A DNA stretch of 7,702 bases. Origin: Phycisphaerales bacterium (GTDB lineage: Bacteria > Planctomycetota > Phycisphaerae > Tepidisphaerales > Tepidisphaeraceae). The notes beneath the pieces were generated by a model. It was not told where the DNA came from and did no database searches. It saw nothing but the letters and a program-made list of their open reading frames with translations. Position numbers and translations under genes: made by a program. Of the stretch, positions 1-7,702 are shown piece after piece. The stretch's first letter is position 1, and each line of letters begins with the position of its first letter. Location: assembly GCA_028288905.1 (NCBI GenBank), contig JAQGHJ010000009.1:1-7702 (forward strand), in the 5' to 3' direction.

Positions 1-1298
1 CGGGCGATCTGCCGGCCCTCGGGCAGGCCCCAGAGCGTGACGGCCCCGTCCGCCCCGCCGACGGCCAGCGTCCGGCCGTCCGGCCCGATCGCCAGGTGCG
101 TCGGCACCTGCCCGACCTGCCGGACCATGGCCCGCGGGTCGCCCGGCCGCCAGATGCTGACGCTCCGGTCCGTCCCGCCGAGGCCGGGGCCGGACCCGTT
201 GGCCGCGACGATCATCCGACCGTCCGGCGACACCGCGACCGGACCAACTCGCCCGGCGTCCGCCCGACCGCTTGCCGCGTCGCCCCCCCCGCCGACGAAG
301 TCGCCGAGGGAGTCGTACTGCGTGTCGGGGTCGACCCAGGCCCGGGCCGACTCGACGAGGTCGGCGAACGGCGTGCTCGCCCCGCCCGCCGGCGGCTCCC
401 AGTCCTCGGCCGCCAGCCGCAGGATCATGGCCGCCGCCCATCGCGGCGGGGCCGCCTGGGCCAGCCGCCACAGGTCCGGCCACCGCCGGGTGCCGGCCAG
501 CACCGCGACGGCCGACTCCCACTCGACGTCCGTCATCTCACCGACCCGCCGACCCTCCCGGGCGGCGGCGGCGACGAACTCGATCCGCCCGGCCCGCCGG
601 GCCACCCCGGCCAGCCGCCGCCGCAGGTCGGCCCCGGCCACCTCGTACGCCGACCGCAGAAAGGACCCGTCGAAGTCCAACCCCTCGTACCGCTGCCACT
701 GCCCGGTCAAAAAGTAGAACAGCGCCCGCCGGACCGGGTTGGCCGGCTCGTACCCGCCGGCGATCGCCGCCCGTTCGGCCGGGCCGCTGGCTTCGTCCAG
801 GTACGCGTCGCACACCGCCTGCCGGGCGTCGTCCCGGGCGAGCGTCCGCAGCACGAACGCCGCCCGCTCTGCCACCCGCAGGTCGGCGTCCAAGCTCGCC
901 GCCAGCAGCGGCGGCACGGCCGGTGCCGGCGCGTCGTGCATCCCGTCGTGCAGTCCGAGGAACAGCGCCGTCAGCACCCTCAACCCGACCGGATCGGCCG
1001 CCAGCCACCGCTTTTGCTCGATCAACGCCCCGAGCACCGGGCTCCGCGTGTCCGCCCAGACGGCCACCACCGCGTCCGCCCGTCGGGCATCGCCGACCCG
1101 CCCTAGCAGCCCGACCGCGTACCGCCGGAGCTTGGGGTCTTCCGTCTCGACGACGACCGTCGCCAGCCGGGCGAGCGCGTCCGGCGTCCCCCGCGACCAC
1201 AGCCGCCACGCCGCCCGCCGGCGGACCCAGGAGCCGACGAACGGAGTGGCGGCGCGGGTGCGGCGGACGAGCAGGTCGAGGCGGTCGGGCGGCGGCAT
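1..1298 (-). CDS. HEAT-like repeat / WD40 repeat protein, 3' end cut by window
   Basis: An open frame runs on the minus strand from ATG 1298-1296 to the left edge without a stop (432 codons), so the C-terminus is missing. Residues about 20-160 are Ala/Leu/Arg-rich helical stretches such as PKLRRYAVGLLGRVGDARRA (55-74) and RVAERAAFVLRTLARDDARQ (141-160), typical of HEAT-type repeats. A conserved-looking middle part follows, with LTGQWQRYEGLDFDGSFL (197-214), then EMTDVEWESA and WPDLWRLAQ. From about 350 two WD40-type blades begin: VAVSPDGRMIVAA...VSIW (354-383) and LAIGPDGRTLAVGGADGAVTLW (402-423); more blades probably lie beyond the edge. No signal peptide or membrane segment is visible, so it is probably a cytoplasmic scaffold. 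No enzymatic motif is visible and the partner is unknown. The start is the first ATG giving a sensible N-terminus; an in-frame GTG at 1343-1341 lies inside the upstream repeat and is less likely. No Shine-Dalgarno sequence precedes it. Confidence 0.82.
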   Translation of the reverse strand, partial: MPPPDRLDLLVRRTRAATPFVGSWVRRRAAWRLWSRGTPDALARLATVVVETEDPKLRRYAVGLLGRVGDARRADAVVAVWADTRSPVLGALIEQKRWLAADPVGLRVLTALFLGLHDGMHDAPAPAVPPLLAASLDADLRVAERAAFVLRTLARDDARQAVCDAYLDEASGPAERAAIAGGYEPANPVRRALFYFLTGQWQRYEGLDFDGSFLRSAYEVAGADLRRRLAGVARRAGRIEFVAAAAREGRRVGEMTDVEWESAVAVLAGTRRWPDLWRLAQAAPPRWAAAMILRLAAEDWEPPAGGASTPFADLVESARAWVDPDTQYDSLGDFVGGGGDAASGRADAGRVGPVAVSPDGRMIVAANGSGPGLGGTDRSVSIWRPGDPRAMVRQVGQVPTHLAIGPDGRTLAVGGADGAVTLWGLPEGRQIA

Positions 1299-1358
1299 CG
1301 GGTGACGGAAGGATAGGTCGGCGGGAGGACACCACGGAGGCACAGAGACACTGAGGTC

Positions 1359-1375
1359 CGTTCGATGGCCGAACG
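1359..1375. repeat. Perfect short hairpin inside the inverted-repeat element
   Basis: CGTTCG (1359-1364) and CGAACG (1370-1375) form a perfect six-base stem around a five-base loop (ATGGC). It lies just inside the left arm, 61 bases upstream of the HEAT/WD40 start codon. No T tract follows on either strand, so it is not a standard intrinsic terminator. Confidence 0.4.
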
Positions 1376-1404
1376 CACCCAAACAGGACTGTGTTGGAAT
1401 GGCA

Positions 1405-1421
1405 GATGTCGGACCGACGTC
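1405..1421. repeat. 17-base imperfect palindrome inside the element
   Basis: GATGTCGGACCGACGTC is self-complementary around A1413 apart from one T:G position (1407/1419). It could be a dimeric-protein operator, as it lies about 110 bases upstream of the HEAT/WD40 start, or simply part of the folded repeat. GATGTC recurs at 1456-1461 and its complement at 1474-1479, which favours the second reading. Confidence 0.3.
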
Positions 1422-1452
1422 ACCCAGCTTCCCGCAACGGCCTCGGCTTTTC

Positions 1453-1483
1453 CGCGATGTCGGCAGTCGAGTGGACATCCGCG
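1453..1483. repeat. Nine-base-pair bulged hairpin next to the AAA stop codon
   Basis: CGCGATGTC (1453-1461) pairs with GACATC(C)GCG (1474-1483), with a single bulged C at 1480 and a 12-base loop. On the minus strand it starts three bases after the AAA stop codon, where a terminator or 3'-stabilising hairpin would be expected. The bases after it on that strand are GAAAAGCC rather than a T run, so rho-independent termination is not supported. It could protect an mRNA 3' end or be part of the repeat. Confidence 0.4.
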
Positions 1484-1485
1484 CC

Positions 1486-2982
1486 TCAGTTCCTCCGTGG
1501 TGACCCTACCCCGTCCGCCGACGCCGGCTGGGCCCGTCCCTCCTTCAGCCACCGCCGCAGGGCCTCGATCCGCTCCCGGCTGCTGACGGCCAGCGGGACC
1601 TGTCGGGCGATGGCCGCGGCCACGTCGTCGGTCGTAAACTCGCGGTCGGCGCTAAACGCGACGTACATCGCGTCGATGACGGCCTGCTCGATCTCGGCCC
1701 CCGTGTACCCGGCCGCCAGCTCGGCCAGGCGGGCCACGTCATAGTCCCGGGCGAACCGCCGCCGCTTCGTCAGGTGGACCTCGACGATCTCGGCCCGCTC
1801 GGCCAGCGTCGGCAGGTCGAGGAAGAACAGCTCGTCGAACCGCCCGCGGCGGAGCAGCTCCGGCGGCAAGCTGCTGACGTCGTTCGCCGTGGCGACGACG
1901 AACGCCGGAGCGGTCTTTTCCTGCATCCAGGTCAGGATCGTGCCGAACACCCGCTGGCTCACCCCGCCGTCGTTGCCGCCGGTGGCGAACGCCTTCTCCA
2001 TCTCGTCGATCCAGAGCACGCACGGGGCGGCTGTCTCGGCGATCCGCAGGGCCCGGCGGGCCCGCTCCTCCGACTCGCCGACGAAGCTGCCGAACAGCGC
2101 CCCGACGTCCAGCCGCAGCAGCGGCAGCTTCCAGACGCTGCCGATCATCTTGGCGACGAGGCTCTTGCCGGTGCCCGGGAGCCCGACGAGGGCGATACCC
2201 TTCGGGGCCGGCAGCCCGTAGTCACGGGCCTGTCGGGTGAACGCCCGCTCGCGGAGCCGGAGCCAGTCCTTGAGAGCCTCCAGCCCGCCGACGTCGTCGG
2301 CCGACTGCGACGCGGTGTAGAACTCCAGCGCCTGGCTCTGGCGGACGAGCTGCTGCTTCTCCCGCATGACCAGGTCGATGCCGCGGTCGTCGAGCCCGCC
2401 GTACGTCACGACGGCCTTGGCGAATACCCGCCCGGCCTGGCTGGCGGACAGCCCGAGGGCGGCCTGGACGAGCTTCTCCCGGCCGAGCGGGGTCAGGCGG
2501 GACTTGGTCCCGGGCGACCCGTCGAGCCGCGCCAGGACCGCCTCCAGCTCGGCGGCCGTAGGCGGGGGCAGCTCGATCACCACCGCGTCGTCCCGCAGCT
2601 CGTCCGGCAGCTTGGCCGACGGGGTGACGACGACGATCGTCTTGCGGGTGCTCTTGAGCTTCTGGGCGAGCGACCGGAGCTTGCGGCGGGCGGGGGCGGC
2701 GGCCCAGGCGTCGTGGAAATCCTTGAGGACGAAGACGGTATCGGTGTCGGCCGACTCGACGTGGTCGAGGGCCCCAGCCGCGTCCTTGGCGACGGGCGGC
2801 CGGCCGGTCGAGCCCGCCAGATGCTGGAACCCTTCGGCCGTGTCCCACGCCAGCGCCGGTCGCCGCCCGGCGTCGCAGACGGCCTTTACGGCCGCCACCG
2901 CCCGCTCCTCCTCCGGCGTCACGACGACGACGAGCGTCGCCCGGGCGCGGAGCAGGGTCTCCAAGTCTTTCTCGAACGTCAT
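1486..2982 (-). CDS. Ycf46-like AAA+ ATPase
   Basis: The 498-residue protein matches Ycf46-type AAA ATPases (about 500 residues) along its length. The N-terminal part (1-210) looks like a degenerate AAA module: DTVFVLKDFH (81-90) sits where Walker B would be and RKTIVVVTP (113-121) where sensor 1 would be, but there is no Walker A. The linker ALEFY...DDVGGLEALKDWL (218-241) precedes a complete AAA core: Walker A GLPGTGKS (267-274), Walker B CVLWIDEME (321-329, D326/E327), sensor 1 ATAN (364-367), arginine-finger region ELLRRGRFD (375-383) and the C-terminal helical motif GAEIEQA (428-434). It should hydrolyse ATP, probably as a cytoplasmic hexamer; the substrate is unknown. Cyanobacterial homologues have been linked to inorganic-carbon use, which may not apply here. 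The start is ATG 2982-2980; the frame continues upstream over the peptidase gene, but that translation is unlike any Ycf46. The last residues, SPRRN, and the TGA come from the adjoining repeat arm. Confidence 0.93.
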   Translation of the reverse strand: MTFEKDLETLLRARATLVVVVTPEEERAVAAVKAVCDAGRRPALAWDTAEGFQHLAGSTGRPPVAKDAAGALDHVESADTDTVFVLKDFHDAWAAAPARRKLRSLAQKLKSTRKTIVVVTPSAKLPDELRDDAVVIELPPPTAAELEAVLARLDGSPGTKSRLTPLGREKLVQAALGLSASQAGRVFAKAVVTYGGLDDRGIDLVMREKQQLVRQSQALEFYTASQSADDVGGLEALKDWLRLRERAFTRQARDYGLPAPKGIALVGLPGTGKSLVAKMIGSVWKLPLLRLDVGALFGSFVGESEERARRALRIAETAAPCVLWIDEMEKAFATGGNDGGVSQRVFGTILTWMQEKTAPAFVVATANDVSSLPPELLRRGRFDELFFLDLPTLAERAEIVEVHLTKRRRFARDYDVARLAELAAGYTGAEIEQAVIDAMYVAFSADREFTTDDVAAAIARQVPLAVSSRERIEALRRWLKEGRAQPASADGVGSPRRN

Positions 2983-3014
2983 CAGGGGACATTGTAGCGG
3001 CCCCGCGGCGGCGG

Positions 3015-5171
<2,157 letters not shown>

Positions 5172-5556
5172 GCGGGGAGGATGATCGGGCGGGGTGGTGC
5201 CGTCAAACGATTGGGGATGGCGCAGAAAAACGGAACCCGTCCGGGGCGTCGGGTAATCTCGCGGGATGCCCGGATTCAAGGTCGAGGGGTCCCGCGGGAG
5301 GAGTCCCTCCACGCCGGGGTACGCCCCGGATTCTTCCGCGAACGGTATTGATGCGCCGGAGCATTCGCGGCACCGCCCCGGCGTGGGAAGAGCGTCCGCG
5401 GGCGAGCAGGGCAAACCGGGTGCGGGAGCGAGCCTCATCCTTTCCGTCGGCACTCGCCCTCTCGCCTTGTCCCGCACGCAGAGTGGTCGGTTCGTCCGCT
5501 CCAACGGCGCGACCGATTCATTTTACCCCTTTCCCCGGCCGGCCGTTCGCCCGTAC
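5172..5556. promoter_or_regulatory. Divergent intergenic region between the S9A peptidase and glgE
   Basis: These 385 bases separate two divergent start codons and must hold both promoters unless one gene starts further upstream. I see no confident -35/-10 pair. A TTGACG hexamer on the minus strand (5206-5201) is followed by GATCAT at a spacing of only 14, which is too short. The region is less coding-like than its flanks and contains GC-rich inverted repeats at 5309-5386 and a palindrome CGGCCGGCCG at 5536-5545, eleven bases before the glgE start. Long frames stay open on both strands because stop codons are rare at this GC content; their translations resemble nothing recognisable. CCCGGATTC occurs twice (5269-5277 and 5325-5333). 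Confidence 0.4.
5309..5386. repeat. GC-rich inverted repeats in the divergent intergenic region
   Basis: CCACGCCGGGG at 5309-5319 is exactly matched by its reverse complement CCCCGGCGTGG at 5376-5386, an 11-base-pair stem with 56 bases between. Nested in it, CCGGGG (5314-5319) and CCCCGG (5324-5329) form a perfect six-pair hairpin with the four-base loop TACG, which excludes the longer pairing. CGCCGG (5354-5359) can also pair with CCGGCG (5378-5383). The mutually exclusive foldings could act in the leader of either divergent transcript. At this GC content some inverted repeats are expected by chance. Confidence 0.35.
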
Positions 5557-7680
5557 ATGGACGGTCGCATGAGCACCACGGCCGCCGCACCGTCCCGTCC
5601 GCCTGCCGCGCCCGCCGTCACCACGGCCCCGCCCGGCGGGGGTCCCGTCGCCATCCTGAACGCGCCGGCCGTCGTGCCGCGGGCGTACGACCCGGCCACG
5701 GCCCCGGCGGCCGGACGGTCGCGGGTGATCCTGGAGAACCTCGTCCCGCTCGTCGACGGCGGGCGGTTCGCGGCCCGGCGGTCGGTCGGGGAGACCGTCG
5801 TCGTCGAGGTCGACGCGTTCACGGACGGCCACGACAAGGTCGCCGTCGCCCTCCGCCACCGGCCCGGGGCGACCGGCCCGTGGCAGGAGGTGGACATGGC
5901 CCCGACCGAGAACGACCGGTGGGCCGGGGCGTTCGAGGTCCACGCCGTCGGAGACCACGAGTTCACCGTGGCCGGGTGGGTCGACCGGTTCGGGACGTGG
6001 CGGTACGACCTGAACAAGCGGGTGGCGGCCGGACAGGACGTCGGGGTCGACCTGGCGATCGGGGCCGCCTTCGTCGAAGAGGCGGCCGCGGCGACCGAGG
6101 GGGACATCTCCACCTCGCTCGCCGGGTTCGCCGTCCACCTACGGAACGGCCCGCGGGGCGAGGCGATCGAGGTCGCGCTCGGGGCCCCACTCGAGGCGTT
6201 GATGCGGCGGCACGCCCCCCGCCACTTCGTCACCGAGTTGCCCGAGTCCGCCCTGCTTTGGGTCGACCGGGAGAAGGCCCGGTTCAGCAGCTGGTATGAG
6301 CTCTTTCCCCGGTCCGCGTCCTTCGAGCCGGGCAAGCACGGCACGTTCAAGGACGTGATCCGCCGGCTTGATTACGTCGCGGAGATGGGGTTCGACGTGC
6401 TGTACCTGCCGCCGATCCACCCGATCGGGCGGGCGTTCCGCAAGGGCAAGAACAACAGCCCGACGGCCGAGCCCGGCGACGTCGGCAGCCCGTGGGCGAT
6501 CGGTGGCCCAGAGGGCGGGCACGACGCGATCCACCCGGACCTCGGCACGATCGGCGACTTCGAGGAGCTGGTGAAGGCGGCCGCCGGCAAGGGCATCGAA
6601 GTCGCACTGGACATCGCGTTCCAGTGCTCGCCCGACCACCCGTACGTCAAGCAGCACCCCGAGTGGTTCAAGCACCGCCCGGACGGCACGATCCAGTACG
6701 CCGAGAACCCGCCGAAGAAGTACCAGGACATCTACCCGTTCGACTTCGAGTGCGACGGGTACATGGCGCTGTGGGACGAGCTGGTGCGGGTCGTGAAGTT
6801 CTGGAACGCCAAGGGCGTGCGGGTGTTCCGGGTCGACAACCCGCACACGAAGCCGTTCCCGTTCTGGGAATACCTGATCGCCAAGGTGAAGGCGCAGGAC
6901 CCGGGCGCGCTGTTCCTGGCCGAGGCGTTCACCCGGCCGAAGGTGATGTACCGGCTCGGCAAGGTCGGTTTCACCCAGTCGTACACGTACTTCGCGTGGC
7001 GGAACGACCCGGTCGGACTCAAGGCATACCTCATGGAGGTGACGCAGAGCCCGGTCGCCGACTTCTTCCGCCCGAACGTCTGGCCGAACACCCCGGACAT
7101 CCTGCCGGAGTACCTGCAGACGAACAACCGGGCGGCGTACGTCGTCCGGGCGGTGCTGGCGGCCACGCTCAGCGCCAACTACGGGCTGTACGGCCCGGCG
7201 TTCGAGCTGATCGACAGCCGGCCGGTCCGGCACGGCTCCGAGGAGTACATGGACTCGGAGAAGTACCAGCTCCGGCACTGGGACGGCGACCACTCCCACT
7301 CGCTCGCCCCGCTGCTCGCCCGGCTGAACCAGACCCGGAAAGCGAACCCGGCGCTGCAGCACGACCGGTCGCTCAAGTTCCACACGGCCGACAACGGCGG
7401 GGTCGTCGTCTACAGCAAGCGGCACGGGGACAACGCCGTGCTCGTGATCGCCAACACCGACCCGTATCGGACGAACTGGTCAACGCTCGACCTAGACCTG
7501 TCCGCCCTCGGCGTCCCGGCGGACGAGCCGTACCAGGTCCACGACGTGCTGACGAACGCCCGGTACCGGTGGCAGGGGAACCGCCCGGTCGTGAAGCTCG
7601 ACCCGAACGAGTCGCCGGCCCACCTGTTCGTCGTGCGGCGGCGGGTGCGGACGGAGCACGACTTCGAGTACTTCGCGTGA
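5557..7680 (+). CDS. glgE: Alpha-1,4-glucan:maltose-1-phosphate maltosyltransferase (GlgE)
   Basis: GlgE moves maltosyl units from alpha-maltose 1-phosphate to the non-reducing end of alpha-1,4-glucans in the cytoplasm, the polymerising step of the trehalose-to-glucan pathway. The 707-residue protein is a GH13_3 enzyme. A Pro/Ala-rich tail (1-54) precedes the N-terminal beta domain (RVILENLVPLVDGGRF, DRFGTWRYDLNKRVAAGQDV). A helical insert follows, then the barrel from SSWYELFPRS (244-253). Substrate-site motifs are RKGKNN (295-300) and ENPPKKYQDIYP (383-394). Asp427 in FRVDNPHTKP is the expected nucleophile, Glu456 in LAEAFTRP the acid/base and Asp514 in NTPDIL the third carboxylate. EEYMDSEKYQL (562-572) closes the catalytic part; a beta domain from about 615 ends with AHLFVVRRRV. 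ATG 5557 and ATG 5569 (MSTTAAA, 703 residues) are both plausible starts; neither has a Shine-Dalgarno. The open frame back to 5266 encodes nothing GlgE-like. No partner genes (treS, maltokinase, glgB) are in the window; they could lie just beyond 7702. Confidence 0.97.
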   Translation: MDGRMSTTAAAPSRPPAAPAVTTAPPGGGPVAILNAPAVVPRAYDPATAPAAGRSRVILENLVPLVDGGRFAARRSVGETVVVEVDAFTDGHDKVAVALRHRPGATGPWQEVDMAPTENDRWAGAFEVHAVGDHEFTVAGWVDRFGTWRYDLNKRVAAGQDVGVDLAIGAAFVEEAAAATEGDISTSLAGFAVHLRNGPRGEAIEVALGAPLEALMRRHAPRHFVTELPESALLWVDREKARFSSWYELFPRSASFEPGKHGTFKDVIRRLDYVAEMGFDVLYLPPIHPIGRAFRKGKNNSPTAEPGDVGSPWAIGGPEGGHDAIHPDLGTIGDFEELVKAAAGKGIEVALDIAFQCSPDHPYVKQHPEWFKHRPDGTIQYAENPPKKYQDIYPFDFECDGYMALWDELVRVVKFWNAKGVRVFRVDNPHTKPFPFWEYLIAKVKAQDPGALFLAEAFTRPKVMYRLGKVGFTQSYTYFAWRNDPVGLKAYLMEVTQSPVADFFRPNVWPNTPDILPEYLQTNNRAAYVVRAVLAATLSANYGLYGPAFELIDSRPVRHGSEEYMDSEKYQLRHWDGDHSHSLAPLLARLNQTRKANPALQHDRSLKFHTADNGGVVVYSKRHGDNAVLVIANTDPYRTNWSTLDLDLSALGVPADEPYQVHDVLTNARYRWQGNRPVVKLDPNESPAHLFVVRRRVRTEHDFEYFA

Positions 7681-7702
7681 GCGCGGCGTGATCCTCGTGG
7701 TG

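Larger units (their letters stand above)
1330..1502. repeat. Small inverted-repeat element between the AAA and HEAT/WD40 genes
   Basis: The 11-mer CACCACGGAGG at 1330-1340 recurs as its exact reverse complement at 1492-1502. Just inside, ACTGAGG (1350-1356) is matched by CCTCAGT (1484-1490). The left arm has 9 bases (CACAGAGAC, 1341-1349) where the right arm has one, so the arms differ by an 8-base indel. The 173-base interior holds three further self-complementary structures and no convincing reading frame. The purine-rich left arm, with CACAGAGACAC, resembles dispersed intergenic repeats seen in planctomycete genomes; this is recollection, not a search result. The right arm overlaps the 3' end of the AAA gene. 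It may be a MITE-like element or a structured intergenic repeat. No target-site duplication was recognised. Confidence 0.55.

Noticed and set aside
538..1335. Minus-strand 265-codon frame rich in Arg, Ala and Gly
   Set aside because: It is an off-frame reading of the HEAT/WD40 gene, which lies on the same strand in another frame; it has Arg/Gly-rich low-complexity composition and no recognisable motif.
37..1354. Three long plus-strand frames over the HEAT/WD40 gene
   Set aside because: They are antisense shadows caused by scarce stop codons at high GC; their Pro/Arg-rich translations resemble no protein, whereas the minus-strand frame shows clear HEAT and WD40 patterns.
1103..1552. Minus-strand 149-codon frame across the inverted-repeat element, and small plus-strand frames at 1365-1744
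   Set aside because: They cross the repeat arms and run into the AAA and HEAT/WD40 genes out of frame, with no motif or ribosome-binding signal. They probably reflect the repeat itself.
5201..5206. TTGACG as a -35 element for the peptidase
   Set aside because: The only reasonable -10 (GATCAT) lies 14 bases away, which is too short for a sigma-70-type promoter, and no better partner exists.
5172..5504. 111-codon N-terminal extension of the peptidase
   Set aside because: It lies upstream of a clear signal peptide starting at ATG 5171, and has no resemblance to S9A enzymes.
5266..5556. 97-codon N-terminal extension of GlgE
   Set aside because: It translates the intergenic spacer; nothing in it resembles GlgE, and length already fits the family with the start at 5557 or 5569.
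6139..7425. 428-codon minus-strand frame opposite glgE
   Set aside because: It is an antisense shadow with Val/Arg-rich repetitive composition and no domain signature; glgE motifs are intact on the plus strand.
7688..7702. GTG start of a following gene
   Set aside because: Only five codons are visible, there is no ribosome-binding site, and GTG is frequent by chance here, so it cannot be supported as a feature.

Overview
This is a very GC-rich bacterial window. Codon third positions are almost all G or C, and no start codon has an obvious Shine-Dalgarno sequence. It holds four protein-coding genes, one of them cut by the window edge, and no RNA gene, CRISPR array or transposase that I can see. 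The base composition, the HEAT-plus-WD40 protein, the secreted prolyl oligopeptidase, the GlgE enzyme and a 'CACCACGGAGG...ACTGAGG' intergenic repeat together suggest a large-genome planctomycete, probably of the Gemmata group. That assignment is inference, since no marker gene is present.

Layout. Three genes lie on the minus strand and are read from right to left. They are a secreted S9A prolyl oligopeptidase (5171 to 3015), a Ycf46-like AAA ATPase (2982 to 1486, 32 bases downstream of the peptidase), and a HEAT-repeat/WD40-repeat protein (1298 to the left edge, C-terminus missing). The first two are close enough to be co-transcribed. The third is separated by 187 bases that contain a small inverted-repeat element at 1330-1502. 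One arm of that element provides the last residues and the stop codon of the AAA gene. On the plus strand, glgE (5557-7680) is transcribed divergently from the peptidase across a 385-base intergenic region with several GC-rich inverted repeats.

Function. GlgE is the maltosyltransferase of the trehalose-to-alpha-glucan (GlgE) pathway and has its catalytic residues intact. The peptidase carries a signal peptide and a complete Ser-Asp-His triad, and probably degrades peptides outside the cytoplasm. The AAA protein resembles cyanobacterial and plastid Ycf46: an ATP-binding AAA module preceded by a degenerate AAA-like domain without a Walker A motif. The HEAT/WD40 protein is probably a scaffold. 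Nothing shows that the four act in one pathway; the window reads as ordinary chromosomal housekeeping and accessory genes. The least explained item is the structured repeat between the AAA and HEAT/WD40 genes.
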